From assembly GCF_024655635.1 (NCBI RefSeq), contig NZ_JANLGI010000003.1, positions 1-64,000 of the forward strand: a stretch of DNA of 64,000 nucleotides, given 5' to 3'. The stretch comes from Allobosea sp. 47.2.35 (lineage in GTDB: Bacteria; Pseudomonadota; Alphaproteobacteria; Rhizobiales; Beijerinckiaceae). Positions 40,010 through 50,030 of this stretch are shown here, in pieces. The notes beneath the pieces are model-generated. The model saw only the letters and a program-made list of their open reading frames with translations, was not told the origin of the DNA and did no database searches. The position numbers and the translations under genes were made by a program. Every line of letters begins with the position of its first letter. Position 1 is the stretch's first letter.

Positions 40010-40807
40010 TCAGCCCTTGGACGATCCCTTTGGACCGTCGCGGGCTTCGTCCGGTATCGGGGAGCCGCCGCAGAGCCGCGGCTCGGCCGCACGAATGTGG
40101 CGCGCATAATTGGCGAGGTGAACGCCATCCCGGTCGATCCCCGACATGGCCGCCCCCGACCGCTCACCAGCCCCGTCGAACGCATCAACCACATCACAGC
40201 GCCCGAAACTGCAAGCCTCGCGCATGGCCGCATCGAAGCGTAGCGCCGCCGAGCGAGGGAATTCAGCTTCCTGCCTGCTCGCCACCGGCGGGATCGTGAT
40301 CAGGGTGATCCCATCCGCCCAGCCACTGAGCCGATCGAGCAGCCCATCCAATGCGGCACGGAACGCGACGACGGCGCCGGGATCGTCGGGATGGCGGCGG
40401 ATCCAGATATCGTTGGTTCCCACGATGAGGACCAGTTGCCGGGACTTGCGACGCGGCTCAAGCAAACGGGCAAGGCCGAGCACATCCGCAGCCGTGGCTC
40501 CGGACAGCCCGGCATTGAGAACCGGAAGGCCGCACAGCTCCGGCAGATAGAGCCGCTCCGCATGGGAATCGCCGATCGCGATCAGGTAATCGCCCTCGAC
40601 CTGATCCAGCTGCGACTGGATCGTCTTCATGCGAATCTTGGCGAAGCCCTCCGCCTTGGGCGTGGCAACGCGCAATCCCGGCAGGCCGCCGAGAGCCAGG
40701 GCGAGAGCCACCGCCAGCAGCGGCAATCCGAGGAACGCGGTCATGACGCGCCGAGCCGGCGCCCTCGCAAAATGCCGCGGCGGGCGGCCGATCATCCCGA
40801 CATGCAT
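40010..40807 (-). CDS. SGNH/GDSL-family hydrolase with an N-terminal membrane anchor
   Basis: A 265-residue protein. After a hydrophobic segment (LPLLAVALALALGG) that is a signal anchor or signal peptide, the SGNH blocks appear in order: IGDSHAE (catalytic Ser), NAGLSG, VGTND and, near the C-terminus, DRDGVHLANY with the Asp/His pair. It is therefore probably an envelope esterase or acyl hydrolase; the substrate is unknown. The ATG at 40807 is used, with alternatives at 40825 (TTG), 40795 and 40744. A long palindrome (40868-40888) lies in its upstream region. Confidence 0.82.
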   Translation of the reverse strand: MHVGMIGRPPRHFARAPARRVMTAFLGLPLLAVALALALGGLPGLRVATPKAEGFAKIRMKTIQSQLDQVEGDYLIAIGDSHAERLYLPELCGLPVLNAGLSGATAADVLGLARLLEPRRKSRQLVLIVGTNDIWIRRHPDDPGAVVAFRAALDGLLDRLSGWADGITLITIPPVASRQEAEFPRSAALRFDAAMREACSFGRCDVVDAFDGAGERSGAAMSGIDRDGVHLANYARHIRAAEPRLCGGSPIPDEARDGPKGSSKG

Positions 40808-40867
40808 CGATGGTTTCCAGTTCAATGGTCAGCGAAGGAAAGCCCTCCGCTTCGATGATCCGGATAT

Positions 40868-40888
40868 AAGTGGGAATAATTCCCACTT
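40868..40888. promoter_or_regulatory. 21-bp perfect palindrome upstream of the SGNH hydrolase gene
   Basis: The arm AAGTGGGAAT, one central base, then its exact complement. It is AT-richer than the surroundings and lies in the gap between the methyltransferase stop (40937) and the hydrolase start, where an operator could sit. It could equally be a dispersed palindromic repeat. Confidence 0.45.
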
Positions 40889-40936
40889 CAAGTGGTCGAC
40901 CTATGATTGCCGGCAGTTGGCAGCCCGGCGGCCCAA

Positions 40937-41668
40937 TCAGCCGCGATGCAGGGACATCAGCAGGAAGAAGGGCCGCTCGCGCTCTCTTGCCCATCCAGGC
41001 TCCGCCGCGACCTGCTCCGGGCTCGGCGCCCATTCGACCAGCCTGTCCAGCTGGAAGCCAGCGCCCAGCAGCAGGTCGAGATAGGTCCCGATGGTGCGAT
41101 GGCGCTTGACCACGCCCTCCGCCAGCCAGTGGCTCACCCGCCTGCCCTCGTCGTGATAGCCGTTGACCGGCCAGGTCTCGCGGCCATCGGCATCCACGAG
41201 CCATTCCTGCCGCGTAGGCGCGGTCATGATCGGATGCTCGACCGAGCAGACGAGGCTGCCGCCCGGCTTCAACGCCGCATGAACCCGCCCGAACAGGCCA
41301 GCGAGATCCTCGATATAGTGGAAGGCGAGCGAGCTGTAGGCGGCATCGAAGGCATCGGCCGGCGGCGCATAGCTTTCGAGATCGACACGCGCGTAGCTCA
41401 CGCAGGAATCGGGCGTCTCGCGCCGGGCCCGCTCCAGCATCTTCTCGGAGACGTCGATGCCGAACACGCTGGCAGCCCCCTCGCCCGCCGCGAAACGGCA
41501 GAACCAGCCGAAGCCGCAGCCGAGATCGAGCACGCGCTTGCCGGCGAGTTCCGGCAGCATCCCGCGCAGCACCGGCCATTCCGGCGCACCCTCGAGCCCA
41601 TGGACCGAACGCGGCAGCTGGCTGTAGCCCGCGAAGAAGGTCTCGTCGTCGTAGATGTTCTGGGTCAT
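40937..41668 (-). CDS. Class I SAM-dependent methyltransferase
   Basis: A 243-residue methyltransferase of the UbiE/Methyltransf_11 kind. Motif I VLDLGCGFGWF is at about residues 46-56. GIDVSEKMLERAR and the acidic VDLESY follow, then LKPGGSLVCSVEHP. The substrate cannot be named. Start MTQNIYDDETFFAGY at 41668 has a GAGG site upstream. It lies just downstream of tRNA-Trp and could be cotranscribed with it. Confidence 0.88.
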   Translation of the reverse strand: MTQNIYDDETFFAGYSQLPRSVHGLEGAPEWPVLRGMLPELAGKRVLDLGCGFGWFCRFAAGEGAASVFGIDVSEKMLERARRETPDSCVSYARVDLESYAPPADAFDAAYSSLAFHYIEDLAGLFGRVHAALKPGGSLVCSVEHPIMTAPTRQEWLVDADGRETWPVNGYHDEGRRVSHWLAEGVVKRHRTIGTYLDLLLGAGFQLDRLVEWAPSPEQVAAEPGWARERERPFFLLMSLHRG

Positions 41669-41723
41669 GGATGCCTCGCCAACCTGCTTGGGCATCCGGG
41701 CTAAAAGTCGCCAGCGGGACGAC

Positions 41724-41799
<76 letters not shown>

Positions 41800-41810
41800 G
41801 CAGGTGGGCG

Positions 41811-41840
41811 TCATGTGCCCCAAGGCGCGACGCATTTCAA
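41811..41840 (-). promoter_or_regulatory. Candidate tRNA-Trp promoter
   Basis: On the minus strand TTGAAA (41835-41840) and ACATGA (41811-41816) are 18 bp apart. The -10 ends 12 bp before the tRNA 5' end, a typical distance. Confidence 0.4.
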
Positions 41841-41860
41841 GTCGAAATCGCGGGTCATCC

Positions 41861-42760
41861 TCATTTGCTGTAGGGGCCGAGCTCCCGCGCATAGCGCTCG
41901 ACCAGCTTGAGCCCGAATTCGGTCGGCCTGAGCGCCGGGCCGCGATCGTGGATCGCGATGCCAGCGCGGGCCCCGAAGATGCGCTTGCCGTAGCAAAGCA
42001 GCGTCTCGATCGACTGCATGATGAAGGTGATCGCCGGCAGGACCTCGCGATAGGCGGCATCCGCCCCCGCCTCGTCGCCCGCCTTGTAACGGGCATAGGC
42101 GCGCAGTGCGTAGTCGATCGTGTCGGGCGCCAGGATCATGCCGGCGCAGCCGGCGCGGAAATTGTCGATGAGTTCCAAGCCGCCGCGCCCGTTGAGAATC
42201 GGGAGATGGCCTTCGGTGACCGCGATCAGGCGTTCGATCTCGACGACCGAGCCCTCGCCCTTGATCAGGCTGATATTCGGATAGCGCCGCGTCAGCTCGC
42301 GGATATCCTCGGCCGAAAGGCCGCGGCCCATATAGGCCGGCGCATTCTGGATCGCGACTGGAAGCGTCGTCGTCTCGGCGATCCGCCCGAAGAAACTGAT
42401 ATATTCGGCCGCGCCGAAGCTGCCGACCATCGGCGGCTGGAGAATCACCCAGTCGGCGCCGTTCTTCTCGGCGACCTTCACCAGTGCGGCCTGCTCCGCC
42501 ACCGAGGAGCCGAAGATCGTGAAGGCGAGCGGCTTCCTGCCCGCCACGTCCTCCGCCATCCATTCCATCACGGTGCAGCGCTCGGTGAAGCTCAGCTTCG
42601 AGACTTCGGTCGCGAGCCCCAGCGCAGCCATGCCCTGCACGTCGAGATCGAGGCTGATCTGCGTCTGCTTGCGCATCGCGGCGCGATCGAGCCGCTCCTG
42701 CGCGTCGAACAGCGCGAACACGATCGAATGGATGCCCGGAAACGGCGGCGCGAAACCCAT
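41861..42760 (-). CDS. DapA/NanA-family (dihydrodipicolinate synthase-like) lyase or aldolase
   Basis: A 299-residue TIM-barrel protein of the DapA family, which forms a Schiff base with a keto acid. The catalytic lysine is Lys167 in SLIKGEG. The usual YNxP segment reads IQNAPAYMG, so the conserved active-site tyrosine position holds Gln138. This makes true 4-hydroxy-tetrahydrodipicolinate synthase activity unlikely. A GGGAGG ribosome-binding site precedes the ATG. With the oxidoreductase gene upstream it may belong to a sugar-acid catabolic pair. Confidence 0.87.
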   Translation of the reverse strand: MGFAPPFPGIHSIVFALFDAQERLDRAAMRKQTQISLDLDVQGMAALGLATEVSKLSFTERCTVMEWMAEDVAGRKPLAFTIFGSSVAEQAALVKVAEKNGADWVILQPPMVGSFGAAEYISFFGRIAETTTLPVAIQNAPAYMGRGLSAEDIRELTRRYPNISLIKGEGSVVEIERLIAVTEGHLPILNGRGGLELIDNFRAGCAGMILAPDTIDYALRAYARYKAGDEAGADAAYREVLPAITFIMQSIETLLCYGKRIFGARAGIAIHDRGPALRPTEFGLKLVERYARELGPYSK

Positions 42761-42900
42761 GAGACGAACCTCCCTTGGGCCGCTCTGCGGGGCGTCCGCT
42801 TTGGCGCGGATCGGGTGACGGCCCTGCCCTCGTTTCTAGAGAGCCACCATCCCTGCGACCAGCCCGCCCGGCAGGCGGGCGCCCTGCGCCATCCGCAGGA

Positions 42901-44025
42901 TCAGGCGATGTCGAGCCAGCGCCCTTCCCGCGCCGAGGCCTGGATCGTCTCGACCAGCATCTGGATGCGTTCTCCTGCACGGAAATCGAACGGCTCGGGC
43001 GCCAGGCCCGCGATCGCGTCCATGAAGCGCGCCACCTCGATCGCCTTCAGGTCGTTGAAGCCCAGCTGATGGCCCGGCGCCACGCAGAACAGCCCATAGG
43101 GCTCATGCTCCGGCCCGGCCTCGATCCGGCGGAAGCCGCGCCGCCCGGCGGCATCGGCCGTGCTGTAGAGGTGGAGTTCGTTGAGGCGCTCCTGCGTGAA
43201 GAGCAGCGCGCCTTTGGTGCCATAGACCTCGAAATCATGCTGCATCTTGCGGCCGGTCGCAACCCAGCTCGCCTCGATGCTGCCGCTCGCGCCATTGGCA
43301 AAGCGCAGGAAGGCCCGGCTGGTATCGTCAACCGCGACCGCGCGCTGCCCGCCCCGGCCGTCCGGCCGGCTGGCGATGGCGGTGACGCAATCGCCCATCG
43401 CCTTCTCGATCGGCCCGAGCAGGAATTCCGCCGTCGCCAGCGCATGGCTGCCGATATCGGCGAGCGCCCCGCCGCCAGCCGGCTCGTGCCGGAAGCCGAA
43501 GGGCGTCGCGGCATCGGCCATGTAGTCCTCGGCATGGATGCCGCGATAGCTTCTGACCTCGCCGATCTCGCCGGCCCGGATCATCTCCCGCGCCAGCCCG
43601 AGCATCGGATTGCAGAGATAGTTGAAGCCGACCTGCGTCTTGATCGCCGCGGCAGCGGCCGCATCGGCCATCTCGCGCGCCTCGGCCGCCGTCGGCGCCA
43701 GCGGCTTCTCGCAATAAACATGCTTGCCGGCCGCGATGGCCGCGAGCGCCATCTCGCGATGGAAGGCGTTGGGCGCGGTGATGTCGATCAGGTCGATCTC
43801 GGGATCGGCGATAAGGCTGCGCCAGTCGCCGCTGGAGCGGGCGAAGCCGAGCGTCCGCGCGGCAGCCGCCGCGAGCGCCTCGTCCCGGTCGGCGACCGTA
43901 TGCAGTTCAAGCTCGAAAGGCAGGTCGAAGACCCGCTGCGCCGCGGCGAAGCCGAAGACATGGGCCTTGCCCATGAAGCCCGTGCCGATCAGGCCGATCC
44001 TCAGCCTTGGCTTTCCCGTCGTCAT
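42901..44025 (-). CDS. Gfo/Idh/MocA-family oxidoreductase
   Basis: A 374-residue NAD(P)-dependent sugar or inositol dehydrogenase-like enzyme. The Rossmann motif GLIGTGFMGKAH starts at residue 11. YCEKPLAPT carries the family EKP lysine, followed by GGALADIGSHAL, where the catalytic Asp/His pair is expected. The ATG at 44025 has a GGGAGA site. The neighbouring DapA-family gene on the same strand, 140 bp downstream, suggests joint catabolism of a sugar derivative; the substrate is unknown. Confidence 0.9.
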   Translation of the reverse strand: MTTGKPRLRIGLIGTGFMGKAHVFGFAAAQRVFDLPFELELHTVADRDEALAAAAARTLGFARSSGDWRSLIADPEIDLIDITAPNAFHREMALAAIAAGKHVYCEKPLAPTAAEAREMADAAAAAAIKTQVGFNYLCNPMLGLAREMIRAGEIGEVRSYRGIHAEDYMADAATPFGFRHEPAGGGALADIGSHALATAEFLLGPIEKAMGDCVTAIASRPDGRGGQRAVAVDDTSRAFLRFANGASGSIEASWVATGRKMQHDFEVYGTKGALLFTQERLNELHLYSTADAAGRRGFRRIEAGPEHEPYGLFCVAPGHQLGFNDLKAIEVARFMDAIAGLAPEPFDFRAGERIQMLVETIQASAREGRWLDIA

Positions 44026-44187
44026 CGGCGTCTCCCGGCAGTCGCTCTCGAAACGGCGACATTGCCGAACTGATAGCCGGCTGATTGCCGGGGCGCCATG
44101 GCGCGAACATGCACAGCTGTGCACAGATTATTGAACAGGCCTCTTCGACGCGCTCGCAGGCCAAACGGGTGAGTTTGAGGCAAAGAA

Positions 44188-44213
44188 AAAGGGCGGTGTC
44201 GCCACCGCCCTTT
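44188..44213 (-). terminator. Intrinsic terminator after tuf copy 2
   Basis: A perfect 11-bp stem (AAAGGGCGGTG and its complement) with a 4-nt loop, followed on the minus strand by TTTTTCTTTG. It lies 26 bp after the tuf stop codon. Confidence 0.93.
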
Positions 44214-44238
44214 CCCAAATCGCTATGCGCGCAGTCGA

Positions 44239-45429
<1,191 letters not shown>

Positions 45430-45476
45430 GACACCCTTGTCCTCGAAGGCGGCCCTTCGGGCCCGGAAACGCGGTC

Positions 45477-45505
45477 GCATTAGGGGTTTTTGCGCGGCGA
45501 TGCAA
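45477..45505 (-). promoter_or_regulatory. Candidate promoter of tuf copy 2
   Basis: On the minus strand TTGCAT (45500-45505) and TAATGC (45477-45482) are 17 bp apart, 48 bp upstream of the tuf start. The leader contains a short GGCCC/GGGCC hairpin. Confidence 0.5.
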
Positions 45506-45576
45506 GATTGGTCATGGAAGGCCGTTAAGGCGTGGTCTCCCGAGCTTTGAGAACGCTGCGGATCGGAAGCGAAGCA

Positions 45577-46650
45577 ATGTCCCGAAACACCCGTCCCACA
45601 CGGCATCATCTCGCGGCGTTCGTCATGGCGGCAGCGCTCCTGGCCGGCGAAGCAGTGCAAGCCTGCACGCGCTTCGTCTATTTCGGAGCCGAGGGCCGCG
45701 TCATCACCGCGCGCTCGATGGATTGGAAAAGCGACGTCGCGACCAATCTCTGGATCATGCCGCGCGGCGTCGAGCGATCAGGCGAAGCCGGACCGAATTC
45801 GATCCGCTGGACCGCGAAATATGGCAGCGTCATCGCCTCGGGCTATGACATCTCGACAACGGACGGCGTCAACGAGGCCGGGCTTTCCGCCAACGTGCTC
45901 TGGCTCGTGGAATCGCAGTATCCGACATTCGAGGCAGGCTCGAAGCCGGGCCTGACCATCGCCGCCTGGGCGCAATACGCGCTCGACAATTTCGGCACGG
46001 TGGCCGAGGCGGTGGAAGCGTTGCGCCGGGAGCCGTTCACGATCGTCACCGATGCGGTCCCCGGCGAGACGCGCCTGGCGACGCTGCATCTTTCGCTATC
46101 GGATGCCACCGGCGACAGCGCGATCGTCGAATATATCGGCGGTAAGCAGGTCATCCATCACGGCCGCCAGTATCAAGTCATGACCAACTCGCCGGTCTTC
46201 GACCAGCAGCTCGCGCTGAACGCATACTGGAAGCAGATCGGCGGCACGGTGATGCTCCCCGGCACCAATCGGGCCGCGGACCGCTTCGCCCGCGCCTCCT
46301 TCTATGCCAACGCGATCCCGAAATTCGACGATCCGAACCGGGCCGTCGCCAGCGTCTTCAGCGTGATCCGAAATGTCTCGGTGCCGTTCGGGCTGAACAC
46401 GCCGGAGGAGCCCAACATCTCCTCGACGCGCTGGCGCACGGTCGTCGATCACGCCCGCAAGCTCTATTTCTTCGAATCGGCGCTCACCCCGAACACCTTC
46501 TGGGTCGACCTGAAGAAGATCGACTTCGCGACGGCAGCCGGCACCCGCAAGCTCGACCTCGGCCGCGACCAGGACCACGTCTATGCCGGCGACGCCACGG
46601 AGAAATTCGTGGCGGCCAAACCCTTCGCCTTCCTCGGCCTCAAGCCATAG
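45577..46650 (+). CDS. Exported linear amide C-N hydrolase (choloylglycine hydrolase/penicillin V acylase family, Ntn type)
   Basis: A 357-residue protein. The signal peptide of about 29 residues ends VQA and is followed by Cys30 (CTRFVYFG), the expected N-terminal nucleophile that cleavage would expose. The family segments [24 protein letters not shown] and the Asn/Arg-rich C-terminal region ([19 protein letters not shown]) are present. Members hydrolyse linear amides such as bile salts, penicillin V or acyl-homoserine lactones; the substrate here is unknown. The VQAC sequence is a poor lipobox, so a lipoprotein is less likely. The ATG at 45577 has a GGAAG site. Confidence 0.88.
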   Translation: MSRNTRPTRHHLAAFVMAAALLAGEAVQACTRFVYFGAEGRVITARSMDWKSDVATNLWIMPRGVERSGEAGPNSIRWTAKYGSVIASGYDISTTDGVNEAGLSANVLWLVESQYPTFEAGSKPGLTIAAWAQYALDNFGTVAEAVEALRREPFTIVTDAVPGETRLATLHLSLSDATGDSAIVEYIGGKQVIHHGRQYQVMTNSPVFDQQLALNAYWKQIGGTVMLPGTNRAADRFARASFYANAIPKFDDPNRAVASVFSVIRNVSVPFGLNTPEEPNISSTRWRTVVDHARKLYFFESALTPNTFWVDLKKIDFATAAGTRKLDLGRDQDHVYAGDATEKFVAAKPFAFLGLKP

Positions 46651-46668
46651 GGCCGACGGCGCGACGCC

Positions 46669-47940
46669 TTACTGGAACACCCGCCGGTAGCGCTTCACCA
46701 TCTCCGGATCGCCGGAGACCTTCTCGGGATTGTCGGAGAGCTTCACGGCCGGCCGCCCATTCGCCTTGGTGACCTTGCAGACCAGCGAGATCGGATCGAG
46801 CGCACGCGAGCCGTCGGGCGAGCAGCCGACGAGGTCGTTGGTGAGGTCCGTGCCCCAGCCGAAGGCCATGCGGACCTTGCCGTCGAAATGATGATAGACG
46901 CGCTCGATCGCGTCGACATCCAGCCCGTCGGAGAAGACCAGCATCTTGTCGCGCGGATCGCGCCCATGCTCGCGCCACCACGCCATGATGGTCTCGCCAG
47001 CCGGGATCGGCGGCGCGCTGTCCGGGCGGAAGCCGGTCCAGTCGGCGACCCAGTCCGGCGCATGACGCAGGAAGCTCTGCGAGCCGAAGGCGTCGGGCAG
47101 CGCAATCAGGAGGTTGCCGCCATAGACCTGGCGCCACTCGTCGAGCACGCGATAGGGCGCGCGCAGCAATTCCTCGTCCGAATCGGCAAGCGCCGCCAGC
47201 ACCATCGGCAATTCATGGGCATTGGTGCCGATCGCTTCCAGATCGGCATCCATCGCCAGCAGCACGTTCGAGGTGCCGGTGAAGGCCGATCCCAGCCCTT
47301 CCTTCAGCGCCTCGACGCACCAGCGCTGCCAGAGATGGCCATGGCGCCGGCGCGTGCCGAAATCGGAGAGCTTGAGGTTCGGCAGCTTCTGCAGCCGCTC
47401 GACCTTGTCCCACATCTTCGCCTTGGCGCGAGCATAGAGCACGTCGAGCGAGAAGCGTTTCTGGCCGAGCATCATACGCCGTGCGCGCAGCTCGTTGACG
47501 ATCGCCAGCGCCGGCACCTCCCACATCGTGCTGTCGGTCCAGGGGCCCTCGAAATGCAATTCGTACTGCCCGTCAACCTTGCGCAGGTCGTAATCGGGCA
47601 ACTGGAAATCGGCGAGCCAGGCCATGAATTCCGGCGAGAACATCTGCGTCTTGCCGTAGAAGCTGTTGCCGGCGAGCCAGATCAACTCGTTCTTGGTGAA
47701 GCGCAGCGAGCGGGCGTGGTCGAGCTGCGCCCTGAGCTCGCCCTCGTCGACGATATCGGCGAGCCGGATATGCTTCGAGCGGTTGATCAGCGAGAAGGTG
47801 ACCTGCACGTCCGGGTGAAAGGCCCGGATCATCTGCAGCATCAGGAGCTTGTAGAAATCCGTGTCGAGCAGGCTGCGGATGATCGGGTCGAGCCGCCAAC
47901 CGTGGTTGTAGGTCCGCGTCGCGATGTCGGTGAAGATCAT
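46669..47940 (-). CDS. pncB: Nicotinate phosphoribosyltransferase
   Basis: A 423-residue enzyme of NAD salvage, making nicotinate mononucleotide from nicotinate and PRPP with ATP. It begins with the family pattern [32 protein letters not shown]. It contains [26 protein letters not shown], and [37 protein letters not shown], which forms the phosphate-binding part. Length is standard. It converges on the amidohydrolase gene, leaving only 18 bp between stops. Confidence 0.96.
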   Translation of the reverse strand: MIFTDIATRTYNHGWRLDPIIRSLLDTDFYKLLMLQMIRAFHPDVQVTFSLINRSKHIRLADIVDEGELRAQLDHARSLRFTKNELIWLAGNSFYGKTQMFSPEFMAWLADFQLPDYDLRKVDGQYELHFEGPWTDSTMWEVPALAIVNELRARRMMLGQKRFSLDVLYARAKAKMWDKVERLQKLPNLKLSDFGTRRRHGHLWQRWCVEALKEGLGSAFTGTSNVLLAMDADLEAIGTNAHELPMVLAALADSDEELLRAPYRVLDEWRQVYGGNLLIALPDAFGSQSFLRHAPDWVADWTGFRPDSAPPIPAGETIMAWWREHGRDPRDKMLVFSDGLDVDAIERVYHHFDGKVRMAFGWGTDLTNDLVGCSPDGSRALDPISLVCKVTKANGRPAVKLSDNPEKVSGDPEMVKRYRRVFQ

Positions 47941-48007
47941 ATCGGAGTCCGGGCCGGCTCACGGCATAGGCGATGGAATGGCGCGGGCGCCGGGCGAATG
48001 AAAGGCA

Positions 48008-49858
48008 TCAGAACAGCGCCTTGAGCCCCGGCGCAAGCGCGGGCCACGCAGCCATGCCCAGCGACAGCACCATGAGCGCCGCCAGCAACACGCCGAGCAG
48101 CGGCAGCGCCGCGCGGAAAACCGCGCCCGCCGGCACGCGCATGATGCCGCTGACGACATAGACGAGGATGCCGAGCGGCGGCGTCAGCCCGTGGATCATC
48201 AGGTTGACCACAAGCACCACGCCGAACTGGATCGGATCGAGCCCGGCCGCGACCGCAACCGGCAGCAGCAGCGGCGCCAGGAGCAGGATCGCCGCACCGA
48301 TATCGAGGAAGAGCCCGGCCACCAGCAGCACGAGATTGGCGAGCAGCATCACCGCATAGGGCCCGGCACCGAACGCGGTGACGAGCCCGGCCATCTGCTC
48401 GGAGACCCGGTCGACCGCGAGCAGGAAGGCGAAAGGCGCTGACGCCCCGATCAGCAGGCCGATCGCCGCCGCCTCCGACGCCGATTTGCGCAGGGCGGCG
48501 AGCACGCCGCGCGCGTTGAGGCTACGCAGCGCGAAGCAGGCGATGACGGCATAGGCGACAGCAAGCGCCGAAGCCTCCGTCACCGTCACCACCCCGAAAC
48601 GGATGCCGAGCACCACGACGATGCCCAGCCCGATCGCCGGAATGGCGCCGATCAGCGCCCTGCCCCGCTCGGCCATGCTCGCCTTCGGTGCTGCATCGAC
48701 GATGACGCGCGCGCTGAGATGGATGCCAATCGCCAAGGCCAGCGCCAGCACCCCGCCGGCGACGAAGCCGCCGACCAGCAGTGAACCGACCGAGAGATTG
48801 GTCGCGCTCGCCAGTATGAGGAAGGCGATCGAGGGTGGGATGATGTTGTCGAGCATCGAGACGCCCGCGACGATCGCCGCCGCATTCGCCGGCGGATAGC
48901 CGCGCGCCACCAAGGTCGGCGCCATCACCTTGGCGCCGAAGGCGGCATTGGCCACCGAGGAGCCGGACGCGCCCGAGAACAGCACGCTCGCGACCAGCGC
49001 GGTCTGCGCGAGCCCTGCCCGCCAATGGCCGACCAGCGTCGCGGCGAAGCGGATCAGGCGCTCGGCGAGCCCGCCCGCGGTCAAAAGCTCGCCCGCCAGC
49101 AGGAAGAACGGAATCGCCAGCAGCAGGAACTTGCCGATGCCGCCGACCATCGTCTGCACGATCGCCGGCTCCGGCATCAATCCGCCGAACGGCCCGGTCA
49201 GCGAGACGCCGGCCAGAAGCGCGAAGGGCAGCGGCGCGCCGAGTAGGAGTCCCGCCCCCGCGACGAGCGCCGCGACCAGGCTCGGCATTGGAAAGACATC
49301 GAAGGAGAGCTGCGCCAGCCCGTAGAAGCAACCGCCGAGCATGAGCGCGGCGAACGTGCCGGCCCAGCCGCGCTCGATCCCCCCCCGCAGAAACAGCATC
49401 AGGGTCGTCAATCCGCCGCCGCAGGCGAAGACAGCGAAGCGCAAGGCTTCCGGCAGGCCGAGCACGGTCGAATGACCGCCGACGAGCAAAGCGACATTCG
49501 CCCCGCCGGCCGCCAGAACAAACGCGCCATGAAAGGCGATAGCATCAGCGAGAACAGCTGCGATCCGCCGTGGCATGGCCGGTAGCAGGCGGACCAGAAC
49601 ATCGAGCCGCATCGCCAGGGTGCCGGTGATGGCAAGCGGCGCGCCGACCGCGATCAGCGCCAGGTGCAGCCAGATCGCCAGTTCATCCGACCAGACGAAG
49701 CCGCCGCCGAACAGATAACGCTGCAGGACGGCCGCCATCACGATGACGAACAGCACCGCCAGGGTCGCCGCGCCGGCGTATTCCAGCACCGTGCGAAGGA
49801 CAGCCTCCGCCCGCTCCGGGAACCGCCCGCCGTGCTCTCGCTCCACCGACTGGCTCAT
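48008..49858 (-). CDS. TRAP transporter fused permease (DctQ-DctM type)
   Basis: A 616-residue membrane protein. The first about 170 residues resemble the four-helix small subunit DctQ (FGGGFVWSDELAIWLHLALIAVGAPLAI). The rest is the large permease DctM with repeated family segments (GASGSSVANAAFGAKVMAPTLVARGYPP and an IPPSIAFLILASATNLSVGSL half-site). TRAP systems also need a periplasmic binding protein (DctP), and none is in the window. The ATG at 49858 is used; the longer frame overlaps the leader of glpD. The substrate is unknown. Confidence 0.92.
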   Translation of the reverse strand: MSQSVEREHGGRFPERAEAVLRTVLEYAGAATLAVLFVIVMAAVLQRYLFGGGFVWSDELAIWLHLALIAVGAPLAITGTLAMRLDVLVRLLPAMPRRIAAVLADAIAFHGAFVLAAGGANVALLVGGHSTVLGLPEALRFAVFACGGGLTTLMLFLRGGIERGWAGTFAALMLGGCFYGLAQLSFDVFPMPSLVAALVAGAGLLLGAPLPFALLAGVSLTGPFGGLMPEPAIVQTMVGGIGKFLLLAIPFFLLAGELLTAGGLAERLIRFAATLVGHWRAGLAQTALVASVLFSGASGSSVANAAFGAKVMAPTLVARGYPPANAAAIVAGVSMLDNIIPPSIAFLILASATNLSVGSLLVGGFVAGGVLALALAIGIHLSARVIVDAAPKASMAERGRALIGAIPAIGLGIVVVLGIRFGVVTVTEASALAVAYAVIACFALRSLNARGVLAALRKSASEAAAIGLLIGASAPFAFLLAVDRVSEQMAGLVTAFGAGPYAVMLLANLVLLVAGLFLDIGAAILLLAPLLLPVAVAAGLDPIQFGVVLVVNLMIHGLTPPLGILVYVVSGIMRVPAGAVFRAALPLLGVLLAALMVLSLGMAAWPALAPGLKALF

Positions 49859-50030
49859 CCTGCCGCCATGCCCTGCCCGGATGCCCTGTTCCGGCCTCGC
49901 GCGCCGCGCGTCAAGCCGCCCGAATTGACATCCTCCCCGAATTGACCACAGGAGCAGGCTTGCCGCGTCGTCCCGGCCGGGATTGGATGGCGCTGTCGCC
50001 CAGCCTTTTCCAGCCTTCCAGAAGACGCGC

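Noticed and set aside
45577..46650. Lipoprotein signal in the amidohydrolase (VQAC)
   Set aside because: The -2 position is Gln, which is atypical for a lipobox, and the Cys is better explained as the Ntn nucleophile.
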